Below are positions 12,901 through 21,067 of a stretch of 64,000 nt of DNA, piece after piece (within the stretch, counting starts at the first letter, position 1; every line of letters begins with the position of its first letter). The notes under the pieces were generated by a model that saw only the letters and a list, made by a program, of their open reading frames with translations, was not told where the DNA came from and did not search any database. This stretch comes from Datisca glomerata (Eukaryota; Streptophyta; Magnoliopsida; Cucurbitales; Datiscaceae): contig QANY01002976.1 of assembly GCA_003255025.1 (NCBI GenBank), forward strand, positions 2,650,615 to 2,714,614, read 5' to 3'. The translations under genes were made by a program, and so were the position numbers.

Positions 12901-13248
12901 GAAATGTAAGTTTTTGCCTTTCCATGACAGTTTTTTTAAATGACCCTTTAATGATGCGGATCGCCCGTCATTATAGGCGGCACCTATAATGACGCGTAAT
13001 ACCGGTCATTAAAGGTGTTTTTGTGGCACCTATAATGATGGGCAATCCCTGTTATTAAATGTGTTTTTGCGGCACTTTTAATGACGGGGATTCCCCGTCA
13101 TCAAAAGTATTTTGGTGGTGCTTTTGATGACAGTTTTTGATAAAAAGGAGTTTAGATGACAGTCCGATAGATGACAGTCGCATCCCTGTCATTAAAAGAT
13201 TTTGATGAGAGCTTTTCACCGTCATCTAAGGCCCATTTTGTAGTAGTG
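9960..13248 (+). mobile_element. Pack-CACTA element (3289 bp) carrying GAUT exons
   Basis: The ends are CAATACTACAAAATTGGGCT on the left and, in reverse complement, CACTACTACAAAATGGGCCT on the right. They match at 24 of the first 30 positions. Both are flanked directly by ATT (9957-9959 and 13249-13251), the 3-bp target duplication expected for CACTA elements. The subterminal regions are full of short repeats: ctatgacag, ctgtcac and catgacag on the left, and ataatgacg, gacggggattccccgtc and ccgtcattataggcggcacc on the right. No transposase is encoded, so it would have needed enzyme supplied in trans. Its interior is filled by a fragment of a galacturonosyltransferase gene in the + orientation. 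Confidence 0.85.
10644..12154 (+). pseudogene. Captured 5' fragment of a galacturonosyltransferase (GAUT3/4-like) gene
   Basis: Exon-like blocks in order: 10644-10740, MIRRNMVLLFLFSTIISPIV, the type II membrane anchor, ending at GTAAGT; 10887-10920, RPFRTSKSTPS; 11046-about 11160, ESSTNLKELVGIVYSDDKEL; 11270-about 11560, including DHRENPIKQVTG; and 11899-12154, including ADTRVRHLKDQLIRVKVYLS and NNPHFTREIQ, ending at GTAAGT. These match, from memory, the N-terminal stem region of GAUT enzymes, Golgi GT8 transferases that build homogalacturonan of pectin. Stops occur in the fourth block and at 12110 (TGA), and the first exons are out of phase. The GT8 catalytic domain is missing. The UTR-like leader at 10290-10643 was captured too. 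Retained introns show capture from DNA, not from mRNA. Confidence 0.8.
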
Positions 13249-14431
13249 ATTCATTCTTTCATCTCTCTCATTTGGTTCAATTCTTTTTTTTTTTTCATGG
13301 CATTTACTCTCATCATCAAGGTACTTCTGCCTTTACGATTTTCTCGTTGTTTCAATCGGCTACCGAAGGAGAGAGCTTGGATTTGTTAGCTCGGAGGGAG
13401 GGCGGGTGAGGGCGTGAGGGTCTATGTACGTGAATGCCTCTCTCAATCTTGTGGTGGTTCTGTGCTTGGTGGCCTCCGGGTTCGCCATTGCCATCAAGTG
13501 ACGTTTAATGAGTACTAAAGCTACATCAGAAGTTTCAGAGCCTAAAAGCAAGTGAAAGAGTTTTGAATCTGTAATGGTTAAGCAAGAGAGGTCTGTGAAT
13601 GCCAAATATTAGCTTTTATACTCTATGAATGCCAAATGTTCGCCTCTGGTTTGAGTTAAAATTTGATTTTTTATATTTTGGGAAGCAAAACATATATATT
13701 TATAACCTATAGGATGGAGTTCTCATCATCTTAAGTTGCTTTTACTCTGTTTTGTCTCAGTCAAACCGAAATATCAGTGCCATTTTTGTTTCATTTGCTT
13801 GTGTAGTATTCGAACCTGATTCATTTTATAGAAATGTCAACTCAATGACTAAGGAAGAGCTTATGAGGTAATGGTAGTAATCTGTCTTTATTTTTCATAC
13901 AAATTTATACTGGAGTGATTAACTTTTTCTGATGGTATGCAATTGTTCCAGTTTGGGTGAAGATATTCTAGGTGACAGTAAACTTTCTAAAGTTAATTGG
14001 TCGGAACTTTGCAATGCGCATAATAATTTCTCAAGCCAAAATAAGTATTTGTCCTCAAATTTTCTTTTCTCCTTATCAGCACAAATACCTTCTACTTACG
14101 GAGCAGCAGGTGCAAGGTATGTCTTTCACGATGGGGATTACCCGTTGTGAAAAATGATTTTTGTAATAGTGTCAGCTGGCCAATCAGCATCAATGAAATC
14201 TTCCATTTTATAAATCTATTTATTCGAATAACATACAACAACCAAGGTCGAATATAAAGCTAGAAGGAAGTCAACGAGTTCTATATCTTTGTAGTAAAGG
14301 AGATGTTTTGACGTGATTTGTTGCTTTTGAAAGATGGAGTTTCTATTGTATCTTCTTGTCCACTGCAAGTTTATTAATTATAAGACTTCGAGTTAGTATA
14401 AACGTTATTGGAGGTGTGTGTAATATAAACA

Positions 14432-15660
14432 TTATTGGAGGTGTGTGTATGTCAGTAATAAGTCAACAAAAATATATCCGAACAACCTAAATCTCAAACG
14501 AGTAGAATGTTTAAACAATGCAATACCGAGAAAGGAACCAGTTTCTTCCATTGGAAACAAGAGCAATTCTTTTCCTTCTCCACATTTGCGAAAGCGTTGC
14601 GAGCAGTTTAATGCTACACCTTTGATATTGATACATATACAAATACTAAAGAACTGTATAGTACTTTTATACCGATTGCACGTAATCATAGGTTTGGAGC
14701 CCACTAGTTTTGTAATTTCATCATGTAGAACGTCTCGTTGATAAAATTGTCCAGAATGAGTCACAACAACACCTAATTAAAGGACAAAAATTGAAAGGAA
14801 ATTCTTTTAGTACTTTAAAGAAACAATTACTTAGTACTCACCTATCAAATTGTAAAGGTTATCACTAATCATGAATTATTCCACATAAATATGTTACCTG
14901 ATTTTAACAGAAAATGAAGAAGATAATTATACTTATTTGCAAATTCTAGTCCCAAAGAAAAGTATTCTTCAGGTTTCAATCCAGTGTAAATTCCGTGTCT
15001 ATTCCATTCCAACTCCCAAAATTGTACTTCAGCCATTCCATTTTTGAGGTTCGGCCAAATTATTGATAGGTTATGAGAGAAATTCCATTTCGCAACCTAC
15101 AAAATCACAGAAGCACAAGATTCCTATATGCAAACCTCCAAGGCTGTTTGAATCTTAAAAAATAGAAGGGAAATAAAAGGTTGAGGAAAATACAATAGAA
15201 TAAGAAGGAAAATACAATATAACTATTTTCCCAAATACTCTAATCAACAGAAAGACAATCATTCACTTTTTTTTATTTCCCTACTAATGTTTAAGATGCA
15301 AACAAAACTTAAAAGAAAACCAAAAAAAATATTTTGTGTCATTGGGGCATGTGGTGAGAGTAAATAAATAAAAAAGTTAGTGTCTTTGTATCTCACCTCA
15401 GTTTTGGAAAATGATAAATGAGTAGAAATTTTTCTAGGAGCATGCCTCCCATTAGCCTTGTACGGCCACAAGCCGTGAACTATAAAATCCTGTGGAATTG
15501 GTTCTTTGCAGTTGGGTTTTATTCCTTGATTGCAAAAACTATTAGGCCATGCCAAATCAAATTTAAAGTAATCAAACCGCGTAGTGTTCTTGGTCTCGGC
15601 GAAGAAAGATAGAAACAAAAGCAAGGGAACAAGTATAACTTTCTTTTTAATTTTAAGCAT
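14432..15660 (-). CDS. RNase T2 family (S-RNase-like) secreted ribonuclease, possibly inactive
   Basis: Exon 1 (15660-15397) encodes a signal peptide (VILVPLLLFLSFF) and then FDYFKFDLAWPNSFC and DFIVHGLWPYKANG, which contains active-site motif CAS1 with its His. Exon 2 (15096-14898) encodes AEVQFWELEWNRHGIYTGL, equivalent to CAS2. The usual HGxC cysteine is Tyr here. Exon 4 (14772-14432) begins VVVTHSGQFYQRDVLHDEIT and carries PMITC and ALNC, likely disulfide positions. A micro-exon at 14864-14842 (DNLYNLIG) is 23 nt, one base short of keeping frame. Including it gives a stop, while skipping it joins exons 2 and 4 in frame for a 267-residue product. RNase T2 enzymes cleave RNA in the secretory pathway, vacuole or apoplast. 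The identity is clear, but activity is doubtful. Confidence 0.75.
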
Positions 15661-16590
15661 CGTTTATGATGAGTTGAAATATTCATCAAAATTTTATTTG
15701 TGATTTCTATTTCTAGACAACTATATACCTTCAACTAGCTAACAATTACAGCCACTAATCTTGAAGCTTTTGCGTAGAGTACGTGTACATAACCAAATAT
15801 CATTTGGCAAGCAACAAGTTGACAAATGCTTTACATTTATAGTAATTCTTATATTAACTAATGGGAAATTATTGGTTAACAAATGCGTGGATTTAAAATT
15901 CTTGTAACTACCATAACGTCACTAGTGTGTAAAATCCGTAATATTTTATCATTACTTCTGCGGTGATCCTAATGAACAAAATGTTAGAGACTTTACCCAA
16001 AAAATAGCACAACTTATGTCGATGATGAGATACATAAATAAAAGATCAGAGAGAGTATAGAGAAATGAAGTCATTATTCCGAACGTTTTTTATTGTAACC
16101 AATTCTTAATTTGCTTTTTATTTAGTTTGCAACTTATATAAATGTACAACTATTGTAGAATAAGGGTCACCAACATAACCTAATAGTAACCATACTCCTC
16201 TCGAGATGCGCTATTCGATTCTCATTCCTTTCCTAATTTGACAAAAGAAAACAAATAATGTAGTCAAATTCACAATTGTCTTTTAAACGTTTGGAACAAA
16301 TCAGTTGTAAAATTGTCGCAAATGTTCTTCATCATTTTTCCATTCTAACTATATGTAAACTAACTTCTTTTGTGTTGTGACGGGATATGACAAAAAAGAA
16401 AATCTGAAATAAAATACAATCAAGATTTTACGTAGTTCGGCTAAATTTCTTATATCCACGACACATTCATATCAAAGAATGAATTACAAACTCTAACAAT
16501 CTCAAACTCGCTCTCACAAACCCAAAGTCCCAATACACCCAATGTTCTCTCACACTTTTCTATCTCACCAAAAAACCCTAGGCCTAACAT
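15661..16590. other. Upstream flank of the RNase T2 gene and an LTR-like relic
   Basis: The first few hundred bases should contain the promoter of the minus-strand RNase gene, and the block at 15908-15985 is repeated at 8479. At about 16375-16580 the text (gtgacgggatatgacaaaaa ... acgtagttcggc) has the flavour of a Copia LTR end, but I find no primer site or partner, so it is left unassigned. Confidence 0.35.
15908..15985. repeat. Block shared with 8479-8562
   Basis: This is the partner of the diverged repeat at 8479-8562, in the same orientation. The best-kept core is acttctgcggtga. It sits about 250 bases upstream of the RNase T2 start codon, so it may be part of that promoter. Confidence 0.5.
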
Positions 16591-17375
16591 TGTGTTAAGA
16601 GAAGAGAGGTAGTCAAGTACACTGCATCATCTCGAGCATTGAGTGCAGAAGTGAGTGAAGTTAGTCCGTTAGTTAGCTTGTTAGCTTGAGTTCTGTATTA
16701 GTTTAGACAATGCCTATTAAAGGCTTATAAAGGCTAAACTCTATTTTGTGTGCTGGTGACACAAGAATACTCAATATAATCATAAACTTTCTTGAAGCTC
16801 TTTCATGGTATCAGAGCCGCCCGAAGAAGGACAAACGTCAATAGCTAGTGATTGAAACTTTGCAAATAGCAACAATGTTGCAAACAACACAGCGTCAACA
16901 TCAAGTTTCTTCACAAACACAACACCTTACATTGGTGTATCAGTGAGGTTAGATAGAAATAATTATGTCTTGTGGAGATCACAGGTTGTTCCTCCAATTC
17001 ATGGACATGGATTAGAAGAAATTATCTTCAACCCAGAAGAGAAACCACCGAAATTGATTGATAGTGAAAAAATCAACCCATAACATAAAATGTGGGTGAG
17101 AAAAGATCAATTCTTATTGAGTTAGAGGAGCGGTTCAATGACAGAGGGAGTCTTGGGTACTATACAATATCTCAGCAGAAGTATGGTGTTCTTTATAGAG
17201 GAGCTTTGCAAATCATTCCAAAACCAAGATGATTCAGTTGAGAGGATCACTCCAAAGTACTACAAAAGATAATCTTCCAATTTCAGAAATTTGTGACAAA
17301 TGATCACAAAATGAGAAGAATTTGTCATGTCTATAGTGAATGGTCTTGGATCTGAATATGATCCAGTGGTCGTGA
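16591..17375 (+). mobile_element. Copia I: truncated Copia retrotransposon, 5' LTR plus gag start
   Basis: An LTR of about 215 bp (16591-16805, TGTGTTAAGAGA ... CTCTTTCA) is followed directly by TGGTATCAGAGCC at 16806, the tRNA-Met primer-binding site of Copia elements. The gag part follows in broken frames: TPYIGVSVRLDRNNYVLWRS, KMWVRKDQFLL and VNGLGSEYDPVVV. Several in-frame stops are present. The element ends abruptly near 17375, where a different repeat begins. The gag is similar to that of Copia H (60110-60920), so both probably belong to one family. Confidence 0.75.
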
Positions 17376-17427
17376 ATTTTTAGAAAAACTATCATAAACG
17401 TCTTCTTTTAGCGATCATTTTCTCCGT

Positions 17428-18655
17428 TGATGAGTGAATTTTACACTCATATTTTAGATAATTTTAACCTTATTTTTGTAAGTTCTTTTAGATTTATTAA
17501 TTAATTTATGTATATTTTTATTTTTATCTTGTAGGTTTGATATTTAATTGCATTTGGATTGATTTGGAAAGATTTGAAAGTCAAAAATTCAAAAAAATCA
17601 CAAAAAGAATGGAACTGGGCAGGAGGGTCAGCGTCACGACGTTGGCTTTCCAGCGTCACCACGCTGGCAGTACAGAACGCCAGTGATACGGCGCTGACCT
17701 CCTAGTGTCGCGACGCTGGCCCGACGTATAGGCAGACAGAACGCCAGTGCCATGACGCTGGCTTCCAGTGTATAAAGAGAAATTTTTAGTGTATAAAGAT
17801 AAATTTTTAGGTCGTTTTGTAGACTTTTTGGACGTGAGAGGCGGAGGAGAAAATATTTTGGAGAGAAAACGAAGAATAATCCAACTGGGAGATAGATTTC
17901 AACTTCAATTCATCCTCAAATTTAATTTTTTCTTCTCTTTTCCTCTATGTTCATGAATATTATTATGATATTTTATTATTCTAGTATGTTCTAAATTTCT
18001 TATCTAGAGCTACGACGTAACCAAACTATAATTGTTCATAAATTTTGATTTTTAATTTAATCGATATTTATACAGTATTATTGACTGTTATAATCTGTTC
18101 TTAATGCTTGTGATTGTTTGACCAACTATTGCATGATTTTGGATTTAATTCTGAGACTGAGAAGTGATGATTGAATTTGCTCTTTGTTTATATTACCATT
18201 AGAATTTCATAAGTTATAGATAATTATGAATATAGTATAGAAACTATAATTTATTGTGCTTAATAAGTTTCATTATATTGAATCTTGACAGAGATGTATA
18301 ATTCATATTTTTTATTCATTATTATCGATGCTTGAAAAAGATTTATAATTATATTAGAGAAATTCTCTATCAATGTTCTGAATAAACGTTAATTGATTGA
18401 GAATTGAAATTTAGAGCATGTTTGGTTTGGTGAAATAAAAAACCATAGATCTTTTATCTATTTAAAATTAAATTATTTATCTTTATCAAATCTTTATCGT
18501 TTTAGTTTAATTAAAACTCTCATTTTTTTCATTCTCAATTAGAATTAAGGTTTAGTTAATTTTAATATTTAATATCAATCAATCATGGAGACGATACTCT
18601 ATTTGTATAGAAATTTATTATTTGACGACGATAGTGTACACTTGCACTCTAAACA
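17428..18655 (+). mobile_element. Ty3/gypsy-type LTR (about 1.2 kb), solo or truncated
   Basis: The stretch begins TGATGAGTGAATTTTACACTC and ends TTTGACGACGATAGTGTACACTTGCACTCTAAACA (quoted in parts: gacgacgatag, tgtacacttgcac, aaaca). That layout is known from plant gypsy LTRs. It is followed by agttttt, the usual first bases of the inside, but no primer site or polyprotein follows. Inside it, at 17617-17765, a GC-rich island carries four to five imperfect palindromes of the type cagcgtcacgacgctggc. The adjoining Copia I is cut at its left border. Confidence 0.55.
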
Positions 18656-18689
18656 AGTTTTTTTATCATAAGAAAGTTTGCAAAACACC

Positions 18690-18960
18690 AATTTTCTGCC
18701 TGTAATGACGGGGATTCACAGTCATTAAAGGATTTTAATAACGGAAAATATTCATCATGAAAGAGCCAAAAATTAAAAAAATTATCATGAAAAGACAAAA
18801 AATACCATTTATGACAATAATTCAAAAACTGTATTCCCATGACAGTTGTTGTTATAAAAAGTGTAATGGAAAGGAAAACAACTGTCTTTTCATGACTGTT
18901 TTTATAAACATTTATGCCAAAATAACCTTTATAAAAAGTCAGACATAAAATAACTTTGAT
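18690..18960. mobile_element. CACTA-like subterminal remnant
   Basis: Motifs such as gtaatgacggggattcacag, tcattaaagg and cccatgacagttgttgttat recur here. They resemble the right subterminal repeats of the Pack-CACTA (gacggggattccccgtcat, tcattaaagg, catgacagttttt at 12900-13180). No terminal CACTA motif or target duplication was found, so this is a fragment. Confidence 0.4.
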
Positions 18961-19364
18961 TTATTGAAATTCAAAAGCATCCTAGCTATAAAATATATAT
19001 AGTGCTAGATTAAAACTAATAAATGTTCATTAGATATAAACATACATCAAATCCCCTAATAAAAAAGAAAAAAAAATGAAGTACACATAAGTCAGGGATA
19101 CCCAAATTCCCCCTCCCCCCACGCCAATTCACACATTTATAGAAGCATATATGAATGCTATTTTAAAGCACAACTATGAAAGATCACAATATTCAACATA
19201 AACTCTTAGCAGTACAAGGAATGGGAAAAAGATGGTTAACCAGCTTCTTTCATCACGAGAAAGCAGTGAACCCTAGATAGATATCAGAAAATGCTCTTTC
19301 AGAAAGGAGAATTCGTAGACCCACAAGAGAAAGTCTAATGCCTGTTTCCAATAGCAAGTAAATT
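18961..19364. other. Spacer, no gene recognised
   Basis: AT-rich sequence with a short C-rich run (ccccctcccccc) near 19110. It lies downstream of the broken exon on the minus strand and could be its 3' flank. Confidence 0.35.
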
Positions 19365-19496
19365 CTAAGCATGAAGAATGGAATGCCAAGTTTTGTTCAA
19401 TTCCTGCTTGTCTTCATTAATCAATAACTTGCCCTCCTCATCATGTCATAACAAAGCTTCTCGACCAGTAATGTAATAAAAAGGATGATCTACCAA
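19365..19496 (-). pseudogene. Broken last exon of an unidentified nuclear gene
   Basis: After an AG acceptor at 19497-19498, the minus strand reads LVDHPFYYITGREALL, then an in-frame TGA, then HDEEGKLLINEDKQELNKTW and HSILHA before a TAG. The composition and acidic/basic pattern look like real protein, unlike the surrounding frames. The internal TGA could be a CGA or TGG change in a decayed copy. I do not recognise the family, and no upstream exon is evident between 19500 and 19850, where mitochondrial-type DNA starts. Confidence 0.35.
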
Positions 19497-19532
19497 CTTG
19501 AATATCCATCACAGAATGGAGACAGATAGAAA

Positions 19533-19549
19533 GGTAACGTATAATAAGT
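19533..19549. repeat. 17-bp direct repeat, nuclear copy
   Basis: The motif ggtaacgtataataagt occurs here and again, without a mismatch, at 19834-19850, exactly where mitochondrial-type sequence begins. Confidence 0.85.
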
Positions 19550-19833
19550 TCACTGAATTCACGTAGAAGAGAGTTGGCATGCACTTTTTGTATAAGATGA
19601 GGAATAATTTACATAATCTATATTTGATTTGGTACCTGCCCCTATGCGATTTGGCATACCCGCTCATGCCACCCACTAAAAGATTTTCTGATGATACGAT
19701 ACAAGATAAGAGAGATGAAGAAAGAACATCTAATAATATAGTGGGGCTGTCACTCCTTGTTTTCATTTAATCTCTATCTACCGGACATGGATGATAGGAG
19801 ATTTGAGACACAGTTTGGCATGCGAGATTTCAT

Positions 19834-19850
19834 GGTAACGTATAATAAGT
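19834..19850. repeat. 17-bp direct repeat at the NUMT junction
   Basis: Second copy of ggtaacgtataataagt. Directly after it the text changes to mitochondrial character (gagttggctcatagc...). It may be filler copied from 19533-19549 when the organelle DNA was joined. Confidence 0.8.
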
Positions 19851-21010
19851 GAGTTGGCTCATAGCTATTTTTCTCTCTCCGGGTGACTGGATTGCCCCGA
19901 CATAAGCGCCATACTCCAATAACTGATCCTTTTGTAGGTGAAGGGGCAGGTGTGCCCCGGTCTAATGAAGAGTTTCACTTTTGTATTAGGATAGTTATAG
20001 TTATCTAGTCCGGTCTTATTAGGATATATATTAGCAGTAAGTTCCTGGTTACTCGCTTGAAAGGGGCCTTCAGGCCTCCTTCCCCCGCAACTACAGAACT
20101 ACAGCATTAATAACTGAACTAGAACTGCCAAGCTATTTTAGAATATAACTGTTGTTCCCGTCTGCCTGCCTATAAGTAGAACTATATAGGTAAACTCTAA
20201 ACCAGGAATTCCTCCTATTCTAATTCTCAAGTCATACGATTTTCATACGAATTTGTGCCCTGATCTTCTTCTTTTGTCTTTGAGCCTATCTTTAGGTAGC
20301 TGTAAAGGGCATGGAAGTCCCCCTTCTTCTCAAGCAGGAAAGCCCTATTATTCTTATTCTAATGTCCATTGGAGCTTCTCTTTTCTTCTAGCTATCTGGT
20401 TGTTCTATTTACACGTATGTTCCCTAGTCTGACTTTCTCATGCCCGAGTATCTTTCTTTTATCATTTCTACTTCTACTACAGTAGCTATAGTTGTAATGG
20501 CAATTACAAGGTTATGCAGGTCACCTTTTCATTGAGTAGCCTATACTCTGGAATTGAAGTAGCGAAATTGGCCTTAGCATAGAACCTTTACTGCTTGCCT
20601 TACTAATAATCGGGAATCAAGTATTTGAACATGTAACTATGAGACTAATTTCCCATTGTTCTGAGCAAGTTACTGCGTACCTGAAATAAGTATGCCCATC
20701 TTGGTCTCCTTTCTTTTTTCTTTGCAGCTGCCATAAAAGTCAAGCCAACTATTAAACTGGAATCTCACTGCCTGCTCCCCTTATAAGATACTCGCTACTA
20801 AGGTTATGAAAGAAGGCAGCTAAATAAACAATAGAAGAGAACTCCAGATCTATGAATAGCCAACAAAAAGCCTAGCTTGATTACTGGAACTAAACAACAA
20901 GCTGCTCCTACCTTACTTATCAAGAAGGAGTACTGGGACTGAGTAGACGGATTGTAGTTCTCTTTCCACTAGCAGCCTCTCCTGCTTTCTCGGTTGCAAG
21001 GCTTCGAGTT

Positions 21011-21067
21011 AACTACAGGATTTTCTTCCTAACTACAGGATTTTCTTCCTAACTACAGGATTTTCTT
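21011..21067. repeat. Tandem 20-bp repeat, about 2.9 copies
   Basis: The unit aactacaggattttcttcct starts at 21011, 21031 and 21051, the last copy being cut short. It lies inside the NUMT. The copies are identical, so the duplication is recent or was so when the DNA moved. Confidence 0.9.

Larger units (their letters stand above)
9720..14109 (+). pseudogene. Exons of an unidentified gene, split by the inner CACTA
   Basis: A pyrimidine-rich, UTR-like leader at 9720-9959 continues after the inner transposon at 13249-13296. It is followed by ATG and MAFTLIIK (13297-13320) and a GT donor. Further exon-like blocks with AG/GT borders are 13807-13867 and 13952-14044. Joined, they stay open and contain MTKEELMSLGEDILGDSKL and NWSELCNAHNNF. 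A possible 30-nt exon lies at 14080-14109. I do not recognise the protein. An intervening segment at 13321-13806 has no clear exon, and no downstream exons are seen before the CACTA-like end at 14171. This fits a captured 5' gene fragment better than a working gene. An ordinary decayed host gene is the alternative. Confidence 0.4.
9378..14171. mobile_element. Possible outer CACTA-like element enclosing captured exons
   Basis: The right end (ttttttgtaatagtg type, ending at 14171) reads CACTATTACAAAAATCATT in reverse complement, and its subterminal DNA contains gatggggattacccg. The left end, at about 9378, reads CACATTAGTATAAATATGAT followed by TTTTTTACGACG, a plausible but degenerate partner. 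Between 9400 and 9700 there are short repeats such as acgatggtg, caccatcgta and cacgacagggacaacgggg, typical of CACTA subterminal DNA. The 3-bp flanks (ATT left, TCA right) do not match, so the left boundary or the pairing may be wrong. A complete CACTA element (9960-13248) lies inside. Confidence 0.35.

Noticed and set aside
13360..13605. 81-codon minus-strand frame next to the Pack-CACTA
   Set aside because: It lies antisense to the leader/exon region and has no family resemblance. Probably a shadow.
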